Below the pieces are notes generated by a model, which was given only the letters and a program-made list of their open reading frames with translations, was not told the origin of the DNA and made no database searches. A program made the position numbers and the translations under genes. A stretch of 64,000 nt of DNA, taken from positions 79,807 to 143,806 of the forward strand of contig NZ_AZUY01000007.1 in NCBI RefSeq assembly GCF_000513935.1. Reading direction: 5' to 3'. The DNA comes from Mesorhizobium sp. WSM3626. GTDB taxonomy: Bacteria > Pseudomonadota > Alphaproteobacteria > Rhizobiales > Rhizobiaceae. The first letter of the stretch is position 1; each line of letters starts with the position of its first letter. This document shows positions 1 to 8,357 of this stretch, piece by piece.

Positions 1-454
1 GCTTGACCGACCCCGAGCCGGCCAGGACGGCCGGGCCGTTGGTGGCGGCGAAGGACACCAGTCCCTGCGCCGCCAGCCGGCCGGTGAAGTAGCCGAGCGC
101 CCCGCACGTATAGGCGTTTTTCTGCGAGAAGATGGCCACGCCGAACAGTCTTGCCGCCTTGGCGAGGTCGTCGATGGTGCGGTCGAATCCGGTATGCGCC
201 AGCCCGCGGCGTGCGTCCGAGAGATAGATGGCCAGCGCCGGCCGCGTGATCACCGGATCGGCATTGCCGTCGATGCGCCCGGCCTCGAACGCCTCGAGGT
301 AATCGATGAAATGCGACAGCCCGACGGTGGCAAGTCCTTCCGCCTCGGCCGCGATGATCGAGGCGGTGAGCGATTGCGCCGCTTCCTCATTGGCGCCGGC
401 GCCAAGTGCCGCCATCCGGCAAAGTCCTTTTGCCTGGTCGAGACTGAGTTGCAT
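1..454 (-). CDS. Ldh (malate/L-lactate dehydrogenase) family oxidoreductase, N-terminal part
   Basis: The gene runs off the left edge of the window, so only the first 151 codons are visible. The start ATG at 454 follows an AGGAG ribosome binding site. The translation has the N-terminal pattern of the Ldh_2 family (NAD(P)H-dependent oxidoreductases of 2-oxo/2-imino acids): a GLATVGLSHF segment, then FEAGRIDGNADPVITRP, an alanine-rich helix, and an ALGYFTGRLAAQGL segment leading into the nucleotide-binding region. Members include delta1-piperideine/pyrroline-2-carboxylate reductases, malate and ureidoglycolate dehydrogenases. Which substrate applies cannot be told from this fragment. Its place beside an amino-acid transporter would suit an imino-acid reductase, which is inference. 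Confidence 0.8.
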   Translation of the reverse strand, partial: MQLSLDQAKGLCRMAALGAGANEEAAQSLTASIIAAEAEGLATVGLSHFIDYLEAFEAGRIDGNADPVITRPALAIYLSDARRGLAHTGFDRTIDDLAKAARLFGVAIFSQKNAYTCGALGYFTGRLAAQGLVSFAATNGPAVLAGSGSVK

Positions 455-471
455 CAGGGCTGCTCCTGAGT

Positions 472-540
472 GAGTAGGAAATAGGGAGTAGTCAGTAGGA
501 TAAAACCGGCAAGCAGCCCACTATTTCCTGTTCACTACTC
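472..540. repeat. Short inverted repeat between two minus-strand genes
   Basis: The gap between the transporter operon and the Ldh-family gene holds a GAGTAGGAAATAG-like block (472-484) and its near reverse complement at 521-540, a purine-rich arm of the kind seen in intergenic repeats of rhizobia. It could fold into an imperfect hairpin and help end transcription of the transporter operon. No run of T follows, so a classical terminator call is not supported. Confidence 0.35.
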
Positions 541-542
541 GC

Positions 543-1352
543 TTACCCGATCTTGACCGGAATCCGCGCCTCGATCCGGCTGAAGGCGAAGACCAGAATG
601 CCGGTGATCGCCATATAGATCAACGCCAGGAGCAGCAAGGGCTCGTAGGTGAGATAGGTGTCCTGCCGCACCTTGGACGAGACGGCGAAGATGTCGATCA
701 CGCTGATGGTCGCCACCAGCGGCGTCGATTTCAGCTGCAGCACGGTCTCGCCGGTCAGCGTCGGCAGCGCCCGGTAGAAGGCTTGAGGCAGCCAGATGCG
801 GCAGAAGATCTTCCAGCGGCTCATGCCGAAGGCGCGCGCGGCTTCCAGCTGCCCCTTGGGCACGCCGGCAAAGGCGCCGCGCATCACTTCGCCTTCATAG
901 CCGGCAAAGGACAAGGTCAGCGCCAGCACGCCGTACGGCCAGGCCTGCCTGAGATAAGGCCACATCCAGGATTCGCGGATCCATGGATATTGCGGGAACA
1001 GCGAGCCCAGCCCGTAATAGAGCAGCCATAGCTGCAGAAGCAGCGGCGTGCCGCGAATGATGGTGCAGAACACTTTCGCCGGTGCCGCGACCCAGATCGA
1101 ACCGGCCGCCTGCGCCAGCCCGACGGGCAACGCGATCATGAAGCCGAGCGTACAGGTGACGGCCAGGATCCACAGGGCACGCCAGATGCCCATCAGGCCC
1201 ATTTCCCAATATTGCGGCAGCCAGTCCCAGCGCATGAAATAGGCGGCCGACGCCACGAGCCCCAACGCGATGAGGATCAGCACGATGCGATGTGGCTGCA
1301 GCCAGAGCGAAGCGCGCGCCGCCGTGTCGATGACGGCTGTTTCGCTGGTCAT
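543..1352 (-). CDS. Amino-acid ABC transporter permease (HisM type)
   Basis: A 269-residue inner-membrane protein with a cytoplasmic N-terminus, about five hydrophobic helices and the EAA loop of importer permeases (GQLEAARAFGMSRWKIFCRIWLP). This is the pattern of the second permease of polar and basic amino-acid importers (HisM/ArtM/OccM). The ATG at 1352 overlaps the stop of the upstream permease gene by one base, so the two are almost certainly translationally coupled and form a heteromeric channel. Last gene of the minus-strand operon ATPase, binding protein, permease, permease. A much longer frame through this region reaches into the neighbouring gene in the wrong frame and is not used. 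Confidence 0.93.
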   Translation of the reverse strand: MTSETAVIDTAARASLWLQPHRIVLILIALGLVASAAYFMRWDWLPQYWEMGLMGIWRALWILAVTCTLGFMIALPVGLAQAAGSIWVAAPAKVFCTIIRGTPLLLQLWLLYYGLGSLFPQYPWIRESWMWPYLRQAWPYGVLALTLSFAGYEGEVMRGAFAGVPKGQLEAARAFGMSRWKIFCRIWLPQAFYRALPTLTGETVLQLKSTPLVATISVIDIFAVSSKVRQDTYLTYEPLLLLALIYMAITGILVFAFSRIEARIPVKIG

Positions 1353-2137
1353 CAGCGTGCCTCCTTGATGGAAGGCATGCCGCGCCGCGCCCATTTCTCG
1401 GCGCGGCCAAGCAGGAAGTTCGAAACCAGCGTCACGCAGAGATAGAGCACGCCCGCGGCGAGGAAGAAAACCAGATAGGCCTTGGTGACGCCCGCCGCCT
1501 GTCGTGTCGCCAGCGTCAGTTCGAAGAAGCCGACGACGGCCAGCAGAGCGGTGTCCTTGGTGGCGATCAGCCACAGATTTGCGAGGCCCGGAATGGCGAA
1601 AGGCAGCATCGCCGGCAGCGTGATGCGCCGCAACAGAAGGCCGGGAGACATGCCGAAGGCGCGAGCGGCTTCGATCTGGCCCTGTGGGATGGCGAGGATC
1701 GCGCCGCGGATGACTTCCGTCGAATAGGCGCCCTGGACGAAGCCGAGCACGGCAATGCCGGCCACCAGCCCGCTTATATCGACACGCTGGTAACCCATCG
1801 CGGTCAGCACCTGGTTTATCAGGTCGGTGCCGGCATAATAGAGCAGCAGTATCAGCACCAGTTCCGGCACGGCGCGCACCACCGTGGTGTAGACCGCGAA
1901 CAGGTCGCGCACCACGGGCCCGCCGTAGAGCTTGCCATAGGCACCCCAGGTTCCAATCAGCAGGCCGACGATTGTGGCGCCGACGGCGATCTCGAGCGAA
2001 TGCATGAGCCCGAGCAAAAGCGTCCCACCCCAGCCGACGGGCGCCGGCGAGAGGAGTTCGACGATGCCGGCCGCGGAGGCCGGAAGAAAGGATTCGATCA
2101 GCGTCGCCCCCGGATTGCTGGCTCGATCCGCCGGCAC
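1352..2137 (-). CDS. Amino-acid ABC transporter permease (HisQ type)
   Basis: A 261-residue membrane protein with the HisQ/OccQ arrangement: a GTLLLGLMHSLEIA segment at the start of the transport domain, several transmembrane helices and an EAA loop (GQIEAARAFGMSPGLLLRRITLP). It pairs with the permease encoded immediately downstream. It lies after an 86-base gap that holds a strong hairpin, which probably lowers expression of the permeases compared with the binding protein. The substrate is not readable from the permease itself; the neighbourhood points to arginine-like compounds. Confidence 0.93.
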   Translation of the reverse strand: MPADRASNPGATLIESFLPASAAGIVELLSPAPVGWGGTLLLGLMHSLEIAVGATIVGLLIGTWGAYGKLYGGPVVRDLFAVYTTVVRAVPELVLILLLYYAGTDLINQVLTAMGYQRVDISGLVAGIAVLGFVQGAYSTEVIRGAILAIPQGQIEAARAFGMSPGLLLRRITLPAMLPFAIPGLANLWLIATKDTALLAVVGFFELTLATRQAAGVTKAYLVFFLAAGVLYLCVTLVSNFLLGRAEKWARRGMPSIKEAR

Positions 2138-2171
2138 CAGCGGCCGGCGGCAAGCATGCGTGGACTGGCTA

Positions 2172-2209
2172 GCTGGGGGACGGGGACGTCAGCGCCCCGT
2201 CCTCCCAGC
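2172..2209 (-). terminator. Intra-operon hairpin between binding-protein and permease genes
   Basis: A GC-rich inverted repeat with arms 2172-2185 and 2195-2209 (one bulge) around a 9-base loop lies just downstream of the binding-protein stop codon. Such hairpins within ABC importer operons commonly act as partial terminators or RNA stabilisers, keeping periplasmic binding protein in excess over permease. There is no T tract, so partial termination or protection from 3' decay is more likely than full termination. Confidence 0.6.
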
Positions 2210-2223
2210 CCATGCGAGGGTCG

Positions 2224-3021
2224 TCAGTTCGACTGGGTGGCGCCGCCGTAAATGTCGAAATCGAAGTATTTCTTCGAGATCTCGTCATATTTGCCGTTGG
2301 CGCGGATCGCCTTGATGCCGGCGTTGATCTTCTCTTTCAGATCGGTGTCTTCCTTGCGCACGCCGGCGCCGACGCCCGGTCCGAGCACTTCGTCGTCAGG
2401 GGCCACCATGCCCTTGAGATCGCAGCAGGCCTTGCCCTGGTCTGTCTTGAGAAACTCCTTGAGCGCGATGGAATCGGCCTGCACCGCGTCGAGGCGGCCG
2501 GCGGCAAGGTCGTTGTTGGCTTCGTCCTGCGTCTGGTATTCCTTGATCTCGGATGCCGTGGGGCCGAAATGCTTCTTGGCGTAGACGGCATGCACCGTCG
2601 ACACCTGGACGCCGAGGACCTTGCCCTTGAGATCGTCAGGCGTGGCGCCGAACTTCTGGTCCTTCGGGCCAATGATCGCGGTCGGCGTGTTGTAGTACTT
2701 GTCCGAGAAGTCGATGGTCTTCTTGCGTTCGTCGGTGATCGACATCGACGAGACGATGAGGTCGATCTTCTTGGTGGTCAGCGCCGGGATGATGCCGTCC
2801 CAGGCGACAGGGGTGATGACGCAATCGAGCTTTTCCTCGGCGCAAACGGCGTCGATGAAGTCGATCTCCCAGCCGACCCATTTGCCCGAGGCATCGGGCG
2901 AGGTGAAGGGCGCGTAGGGTTCGGCGGCAACGCCGATCTTGACCGGATCGGCCTTGGCCACGCTCATGGCGGCGACGCCGAGCAGCAGCGCCGCGGCAAA
3001 TGTCTTCAGAACAGTCTTCAT
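2224..3021 (-). CDS. Periplasmic amino-acid-binding protein (LAO/HisJ family)
   Basis: A 265-residue secreted solute-binding protein of the family 3 type. Residues 1-24 form a signal peptide (Lys near the N-terminus, hydrophobic core, cleavage near AKA-DP). The mature part shows family landmarks: an APF near residue 38, GWEIDFIDAVC, WDGIIPALTTKKIDLIVSSMSIT, and DFSDKYY. These are typical of lysine/arginine/ornithine, histidine and octopine binding proteins. Second gene of the transporter operon, 56 bases after the ATPase gene. An arginine-class ligand is inferred from these motifs together with the guanidino-compound enzymes encoded divergently. Confidence 0.93.
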   Translation of the reverse strand: MKTVLKTFAAALLLGVAAMSVAKADPVKIGVAAEPYAPFTSPDASGKWVGWEIDFIDAVCAEEKLDCVITPVAWDGIIPALTTKKIDLIVSSMSITDERKKTIDFSDKYYNTPTAIIGPKDQKFGATPDDLKGKVLGVQVSTVHAVYAKKHFGPTASEIKEYQTQDEANNDLAAGRLDAVQADSIALKEFLKTDQGKACCDLKGMVAPDDEVLGPGVGAGVRKEDTDLKEKINAGIKAIRANGKYDEISKKYFDFDIYGGATQSN

Positions 3022-3077
3022 TTTCAGAACTCCCAGTTTGTTGTTGGTTCCCGGTTTTCTTCCGTCCCGGCCGTTCC

Positions 3078-3896
3078 CTAGCCGATGTTGCGGATGAACT
3101 GCTTGAGCCTTTCGGATTTGGGCGCGCCGAAGATCTGCTCCGGTGGTCCTTCCTCCTCGACCAGCCCGTTGTAGAGGTAGACGACGTGGGTCGCGACCTC
3201 GCGGGCGAATTTCATTTCGTGGGTGACCAGCACCATGGTGCGGCCTTCGCGCGCCAGATCGCCGATCACCTTCAGCACTTCGCCGACCAGTTCAGGATCG
3301 AGGGCCGAGGTCGGTTCGTCGAACAGCATGACGCGCGGATTGATGGCCAAGGCGCGAGCGATAGCGGCGCGCTGCTGCTGGCCACCGGAGAGATAGGCCG
3401 GATAGACATCGCGCTTCTCAGCGAGCCCGACGCGCGCCAGCAGCTTTTCGGCCTGGGCGACAGCCTCGTCGCGCTTGACGCCCAGTACATGCACGGGAAC
3501 CTCGATGACGTTTTCGATCAGCGTCATGTGGCTCCACAGGTTGAAGTTCTGGAACACCATGCCGAGCTTGGAGCGGATGCGTTCGATCTGCCTGCGGTCG
3601 GCCGGAATGGTGTGGCCATGGCTGTCCGCCTTGAGCTTGATCTCCTCGCCATTGACCCGGATGATGCCGCTGGTCGGATTTTCCAGGCAGTTGATGCAGC
3701 GCAGCAGCGTCGATTTGCCCGAGCCCGAGCCGCCGATGATGGCGATGACCTCGCCGTCGCGTGCCGACAGCGATACGCCCTTCAGCACATGCAGTTGACC
3801 GAATTTCTTGTGCAGGTTCTCGACATGGATGGCTTCTGCGGCGCAGTCCTGCGCCTCGCCGGATGAGATCTTGGCAGCTGCCAGAGCGCTCACCAA
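3078..3896 (-). CDS. Amino-acid ABC transporter ATP-binding protein (HisP type)
   Basis: A 272-residue ATPase with Walker A GGSGSGKST, signature LSGGQQQR, Walker B VMLFDEPTSALD and the switch histidine in LVTHEMKFA. The insertion between Walker A and the Q-loop (KADSHGHTIPADRRQIERIRSKLGMVFQ) is typical of the HisP/OccP group for basic amino acids. It is the first gene of the minus-strand operon, with the promoter expected in the AT-rich 210 bases shared with the divergent hydrolase gene. The short N-terminal extension before the nucleotide-binding fold is of uncertain use. Confidence 0.94.
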   Translation of the reverse strand: MVSALAAAKISSGEAQDCAAEAIHVENLHKKFGQLHVLKGVSLSARDGEVIAIIGGSGSGKSTLLRCINCLENPTSGIIRVNGEEIKLKADSHGHTIPADRRQIERIRSKLGMVFQNFNLWSHMTLIENVIEVPVHVLGVKRDEAVAQAEKLLARVGLAEKRDVYPAYLSGGQQQRAAIARALAINPRVMLFDEPTSALDPELVGEVLKVIGDLAREGRTMVLVTHEMKFAREVATHVVYLYNGLVEEEGPPEQIFGAPKSERLKQFIRNIG

Positions 3897-4106
3897 ATGA
3901 CCTCCATATGGCCGCCGGCGGTTCGTCGAACGTCTATCCGGCTAATCAACATACGCTGTACTGCCCTGCTCCAGATTTCAAGCATGGACTCAACAGAGCG
4001 AGCCCGTCAATCCCGCTCATTACGGCACTTGCGGCCTTGTTGTGCAAGTGTATAAATAACCTCTCATGAAATTTTCTCGATTTTTTTCAGCTTAAAAAGG
4101 GCATCG

Positions 4107-4979
4107 ATGAGCGCTTTCGGATCACAGTCCATGGCGGCGCCGCTGCGGCGCGTGCTGATGCGGTCGGCGGCCAACGCCATGCGCGACGCCGACAGGGCCG
4201 CCTGGCACTATGGCCCGGGATTCAACCCGGCGAAAGCAGCCTCGCAGCACGCGGTCCTTGCTGAACTGGTGGCCGCTTCAGGCGCCGAGATCGAATGGAT
4301 CGAGGACAAGGCCGATGGACTTTCGGATTCGGTGTTCACGCACGATCCCTCGCTGATGACCGACCGCGGCGCGCTGATCCTGTCCATGGGTAAGCCGTTG
4401 CGCGCCGGCGAGCCTTCGCTGCATGAGGAAACCTACAGAAGACTGGGCATTCCGATCCTCGGCCGCGTCGAGGCTCCTGGCCAGGTCGAAGGTGGTGACT
4501 GTGTATGGGTCGATGCCCGCACGCTGGCGATCGGGCGCGGTGTCCGCTCCAACCAGGAAGGCATCCAGCAGGTTTCCAATCTGCTGACGCCGCTGGGCAT
4601 TTCCGTCTACGGCTTCGATCTGCCGCTGTGGCAGGGCGAAGAGGCGTGCCTGCACTTGATGTCGGTGATCAGCCCGCTGGCCGACGACCTGGCGCTGGTC
4701 TATTCGCCGCTTTTACCGGCCCCGTTCTATCAGACGCTGAAGGCGCGCGGCATCCGGCTGGTCGAAGGCGATGCCGAAGAGTTCGCCGCTTCCAATGGCC
4801 TCAGCCTGAACGTACTGCCGACCAGCCCGCTCAACGTCATTGCCGTCGCGGGCTTTCCCAGGACCAAGGCCGCGATGGAAGCCGCCGGCTGCACGGTTGA
4901 AATCTTCGAGGCGGATGCGCTCTGCATCGCCTGCGAAGGCGGGCCAACATGCCTGACGCGGCCGATCCTGCGCCAATGA
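4107..4979 (+). CDS. Amidinotransferase-fold hydrolase (dimethylargininase/arginine deiminase-like)
   Basis: A 290-residue cytosolic protein of the guanidino-group modifying superfamily. Visible landmarks are the THDPSLMTDRGAL segment (Asp80), GQVEGGD (Glu128, Asp131), the catalytic His183 in CLHLMS, and the nucleophile Cys282 in GGPTCLTRP near the C-terminus. The size fits dimethylarginine dimethylaminohydrolase (about 250-290 residues) rather than arginine deiminase (about 400). It would convert a guanidino group to citrulline or ornithine-type products. It is divergent from the amino-acid importer and overlaps the start of the regulator gene, which supports a role in arginine or methylarginine use. 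The exact substrate is not proven. Confidence 0.8.
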   Translation: MSAFGSQSMAAPLRRVLMRSAANAMRDADRAAWHYGPGFNPAKAASQHAVLAELVAASGAEIEWIEDKADGLSDSVFTHDPSLMTDRGALILSMGKPLRAGEPSLHEETYRRLGIPILGRVEAPGQVEGGDCVWVDARTLAIGRGVRSNQEGIQQVSNLLTPLGISVYGFDLPLWQGEEACLHLMSVISPLADDLALVYSPLLPAPFYQTLKARGIRLVEGDAEEFAASNGLSLNVLPTSPLNVIAVAGFPRTKAAMEAAGCTVEIFEADALCIACEGGPTCLTRPILRQ

Positions 4980-5701
4980 ATGCGCGCCGCAAGTTCCGCC
5001 GCGAGGGCGAGGGGCGGCGGCGGCAGGATCTGATCGAAGCGACTCTGGACAGCGTGGCGGAACATGGCCTGCAAGGCGCTAGCCTGCGCACCATCGCATT
5101 GCGTGCCGGCGTCACCGCCGGGCTGATCGGGCACTATTTCCCGGGCAAGGAAGAATTGCTGCAGGAAGCCTATACGGCGCTGGTCAGCCGCATGACCGAG
5201 CAGGCGAAGGCGGCGTTGGTCATGGACGGCGCCTCGCCGCGCCAGCGCCTTGCGGCCTTCGTCACCGCCAATCTCAATGCGCCGATCATCGACGCGCGGG
5301 TGTTTTCGCTTTGGGCAACCTTCATCGGCCGCGCCAGTGCGGATCCTGCCCTGGCCCGTGCCCACCGCGAAGGCTACCTTGGCTTTCGCAATGAGGTGGA
5401 AGCGGTTGTGGCTGAAGTGCTCGCCGCCGAACAGCACAAGCCGGACGCAAGCGAGCTGCGCCACCATGCCATCGCGATCAATGCGATCATCGACGGGCTC
5501 TGGATAGAAGGCTGCCTAGCCGGCGAGATGTTCTCGCCCGGCGAATTGGCGGCGATTGGCATCAAGGCTGTCGAGGCCGAGCTCGGCCTCGCGCCGCTAG
5601 AGCAATTCCAGGAAAAGCGCGCAGCGCTTTCCCTTCGGAATTGCGTAAAAAACAAAGAGACAGAGCGGAACCAACAATCCGCTCTAACCGGGAGAAAACC
5701 A
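4949..5701 (+). CDS. BetI-like TetR/AcrR regulator, reading frame open into the next gene
   Basis: An N-terminal TetR helix-turn-helix (RRRQDLIEATLDSV, then SLRTIALRAGVTAGLIGHYFPGKEELL) followed by a BetI-type C-terminal ligand domain, ending near residue 215. The ATG at 4949 has a GAAGG site in front; an ATG at 4976 overlapping the upstream TGA is an alternative. There is no in-frame stop before the next gene: the frame continues through a palindromic repeat (5602-5644) and a second hairpin into the decarboxylase, giving a 777-codon frame. The downstream gene has its own ribosome binding site, so separate translation is likely. Probably a local repressor responding to a guanidino compound. 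Confidence 0.8.
5602..5685. repeat. Palindromic repeat plus hairpin at the regulator/decarboxylase junction
   Basis: Bases 5602-5644 form a long palindrome: outer arms GCAATTCC and GGAATTGC, inner arms GGAAAAGCGC and GCGCTTTCC. Its first half resembles sequence near 25790 in this window (TTCCAGGAAAAG), so it belongs to a dispersed rhizobial repeat family. A second hairpin, AGAGCGGA with TCCGCTCT, occupies 5662-5685. Both lie inside the open frame that joins the TetR gene to the decarboxylase gene, which suggests that insertion of the repeat removed the original stop codon. Confidence 0.75.
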
Positions 5702-7282
5702 ATGACCACCATCGGCGAAGCATTGATTTCGCTACTCGAGGCCCATGGCGTCGACACCGTGTTCGGCATCCCCGGCGTCCACACGGTCGAGCTCTATCGG
5801 GGGCTGGCGAGGTCGAAGATCCGCCATGTCACGCCGCGCCACGAACAGGGCGCCGGCTTCATGGCCGACGGCTATGCCCGCGCCAGCGGCAGGCCGGGCG
5901 TCGCCTTCGTCATCACCGGGCCGGGGCTGACCAACACCATCACCGCCATGGGCCAGGCGCGCGCTGATTCGGTACCGATGCTGGTGATTTCTGGCGTCAA
6001 CGCCACCGATACGCTCGGCAAGGGGCTCGGCTTTCTGCATGAATTGCCTGATCAGCGCGGCATGATGGAGAAGGTGGCGTTGATGTCGGTACGCGTCACC
6101 GGGGCCAGCGAGTTGCCCGGTGCGTTGGCGCGGGCCTTCGCCCTGTTTTCCTCCTCGCGCCCCGGCCCTGTGCATATCGAGATCCCGACCGACGTCATGG
6201 TCAAGCCGGCGGACGGTATCGCCGCCCTGCTCAGCAATGCGGCGCCTCCAGCACCGAATGGTGCGGCAATTGCGAACGCGGCCAAGCTCATCGCCGCCGC
6301 GCGGCGTCCGCTGATCCTTGCCGGCGGCGGCGCCAGGAAGGCGGAAGCCCCGCTACGGCGCCTCGCCGAAAGGCTGGGCGCTCCGGTCGTCGAGACGACC
6401 AATGCGCGCGGGCTGCTGCACCGCCATCCGCTCTGCGTGCCGGCAAGTCCGAGCCTGAAGGCGGTTCGCGCGCTGATGGCCGAGGCCGATCTGGTGATCG
6501 CCGCCGGCACCGAATTCGGCGCGACCGACTATGACGGCTATGGCGACGGCGGCTTTGTGCTGCCTTCAAACCTGATCCGTATCGACATCGGTGCCGACCA
6601 GCTTGCGCGGCGCCCGGTGACGGTCGCCATCCAGGCTGACTGCGCCGAGGCGATCGAGGCCCTGCTTGCGGCGATCGATCCGGCCCACAGAGCCGGTGAA
6701 GATGGTCATGGCCGCGCCGCGACGGGGCGAAAGGCCGCCTTTGCCGAGTTGAGCCCGGCCTATGCGGCGCAGGTGCACGCCGTTGAAATGATCCGCGACG
6801 CCTTGCCCGGGGCCATCATTGTCGGCGACTCGACGCAGCCGATTTACGCCGCCAATCTCTATTACGACCACGACCGGCCTGGCGGCTGGTTCAATGCCGC
6901 GACCGGCTTCGGCGCGCTGGGCTATGGCCCTCCGGCGGCGATCGGCGCGGCACTCGCCATGCCCGATGCACCGGTGGTCTGCCTGACCGGCGACGGCGGC
7001 TTCCAGTTCACCTTGCCGGAGATAGCCGTAGCGCTGGATTCCGAAGCGCCTGTCATCTTCGTCGTCTGGAACAACAGGGGCTATCGCGAGATCGAGACCT
7101 CGATGCTCGATGTCGGCGTTGAACCTGTCGGCGTGTCGCCGGCGCCGCCCAATTTCTGCAAGCTGGCCGAAGCCTATGGCATTGGCGCCGAAAGGCTGGC
7201 CGACATCGGCGCCTTGCCTCAGGCGCTGAAGCACGCCCGGGCAACAGGACTGCCGCGCGTGATCGAAATCACGGTCGTTTGA
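5702..7282 (+). CDS. ThDP-dependent decarboxylase, probable 5-guanidino-2-oxopentanoate decarboxylase
   Basis: A 526-residue enzyme with the three-domain layout of the pyruvate oxidase/acetolactate synthase superfamily. The N-terminal PYR domain contains the ThDP-activating Glu in PRHEQGAGFMADGYAR; the middle domain has a Rossmann-like fold; the C-terminal PP domain carries GDGGFQF (from residue 430) and the NN ending of the metal and ThDP motif. It resembles AruI-type enzymes that decarboxylate 2-ketoarginine in the arginine transaminase pathway. Neighbouring arginine-type transport and guanidino hydrolase genes agree, but acetolactate-synthase-like relatives are hard to tell apart by eye. 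The start ATG has GGGAGA eight bases upstream. Confidence 0.72.
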   Translation: MTTIGEALISLLEAHGVDTVFGIPGVHTVELYRGLARSKIRHVTPRHEQGAGFMADGYARASGRPGVAFVITGPGLTNTITAMGQARADSVPMLVISGVNATDTLGKGLGFLHELPDQRGMMEKVALMSVRVTGASELPGALARAFALFSSSRPGPVHIEIPTDVMVKPADGIAALLSNAAPPAPNGAAIANAAKLIAAARRPLILAGGGARKAEAPLRRLAERLGAPVVETTNARGLLHRHPLCVPASPSLKAVRALMAEADLVIAAGTEFGATDYDGYGDGGFVLPSNLIRIDIGADQLARRPVTVAIQADCAEAIEALLAAIDPAHRAGEDGHGRAATGRKAAFAELSPAYAAQVHAVEMIRDALPGAIIVGDSTQPIYAANLYYDHDRPGGWFNAATGFGALGYGPPAAIGAALAMPDAPVVCLTGDGGFQFTLPEIAVALDSEAPVIFVVWNNRGYREIETSMLDVGVEPVGVSPAPPNFCKLAEAYGIGAERLADIGALPQALKHARATGLPRVIEITVV

Positions 7283-7518
7283 ACCATCCAGGCTGGCCTT
7301 GGTCCCTCGTCCGGAGGCGGATCATTCGCCGGCTTAGTCCTGAAGGGCGTGGGCCGCTTCCGGGTGGCTTCGCTATTCGACGATGTCCTGACGCATGCAA
7401 AGACGTGACGGCTGCCATGTCGAGATATCGGTTGAGTGATCGGCTGAAAGGCGCGACGCTTTGCGTCGGCGCGGCAAACCAACGACAAAAGTCATAAAAA
7501 TGACAGGAGCGGTCCAGG

Positions 7519-8226
7519 ATGATGGAAACACTTGAAGGCAGGCATATCGTTGTGACCGGTGGAACCGGCGCGCTCGGTGGGGCGGTGGTCGGCAGACTGC
7601 TGGAGCAGGGCGCGATCTGCCATGTGCCGAACGCGCACGCCGCCGCGCCTTCACATTTCCCCTTCACCGCGCATGACAATGTGAAGCTGGCGCACAATGT
7701 CGACCTGTCGGACTCCGCCAAGGTCGAAGCCTTCTATTCCCAGGTCCCTGCCTTGTGGGGATCGATCCATCTGGCGGGCGGCTTTGCCAAGGCACCGGTG
7801 GAAAAGATCGAATCGGCATCCTTTGCCGAGATGATGGACACCAACGCCCGCACCACCTTCCTGTGCAGCCGCGCGGCCATCCGCTCGATGCTGGCGTCGG
7901 GCTCTGCCGGCCGCATCGTCAATGTCACCGCGCGCGCCGGGCTCGACCCCAGGCGCGGCGCCGGGATGGTCGCCTACACCGCCAGCAAGGCGGCGGTCGC
8001 GGCCATGACGGTGGCAATGGCGGAAGAGCTCAAGGCCAATGGCATCCTGGTTAATGCCGTCGCCCCCTCGACGCTCGACACGCCGGCAAATCGCGCCGAC
8101 ATGCCGGATGCCGATTTCACCAAATGGGTCAGCCTCGAAGCGGCGGCTGAAGCAATCGCCTATCTCGCCTCGCCCACCAACCAGGCGATGAGCGGAACGC
8201 TGGTGCCGCTTTACGGACGCGCTTAA
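7519..8226 (+). CDS. Short-chain dehydrogenase/reductase
   Basis: A 235-residue classical SDR: TGGTGALG cofactor motif near residue 13, an HLAGG segment in place of the usual NNAG, a Ser-region VNVTARAG, and the YTASK catalytic Tyr/Lys. NAD(P)H-dependent oxidation or reduction of a small alcohol or ketone is expected; the substrate is unknown. The ATG at 7519 lies eight bases after AGGAGC. The gene stands alone between the arginine-type genes and the convergent rpsA, and shares a bidirectional terminator with rpsA. Confidence 0.85.
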   Translation: MMETLEGRHIVVTGGTGALGGAVVGRLLEQGAICHVPNAHAAAPSHFPFTAHDNVKLAHNVDLSDSAKVEAFYSQVPALWGSIHLAGGFAKAPVEKIESASFAEMMDTNARTTFLCSRAAIRSMLASGSAGRIVNVTARAGLDPRRGAGMVAYTASKAAVAAMTVAMAEELKANGILVNAVAPSTLDTPANRADMPDADFTKWVSLEAAAEAIAYLASPTNQAMSGTLVPLYGRA

Positions 8227-8227
8227 T

Positions 8228-8271
8228 GCATGTCGCAGCAGGTCGGGCGAATCCTAGTCGCCGCGACATGC
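8228..8271. repeat. Inverted repeat with 9-bp arms
   Basis: GCATGTCGC at 8228-8236 is mirrored by GCGACATGC at 8263-8271 with a 26-base centre, immediately after the SDR stop codon. The same GCATGTCGC core occurs in the repeat cluster at 25830, so this looks like another copy of a dispersed palindromic element rather than a gene-specific signal. Confidence 0.55.
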
Positions 8272-8302
8272 TGTAGCCGGCCTCCGACAGCATTCGTCAA
8301 AG

Positions 8303-8334
8303 AAAACCCCGCCGGAGCGATCCGGCGGGGTTTT
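8303..8334. terminator. Bidirectional intrinsic terminator between SDR and rpsA
   Basis: A perfect 14-bp stem (AAAACCCCGCCGGA paired with TCCGGCGGGGTTTT) around a GCGA tetraloop, with A/T runs on both flanks. It sits between the stop of the plus-strand SDR gene and the stop of minus-strand rpsA and can terminate both. Confidence 0.92.
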
Positions 8335-8357
8335 GTTTTCAAGGCTGCGAGAAGAGC

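Noticed and set aside
720-740. TTCAGCTGCAGCA resembling the shared promoter element
   Set aside because: It lies inside a permease coding sequence and mismatches the TTGC half; chance match in GC-rich DNA.
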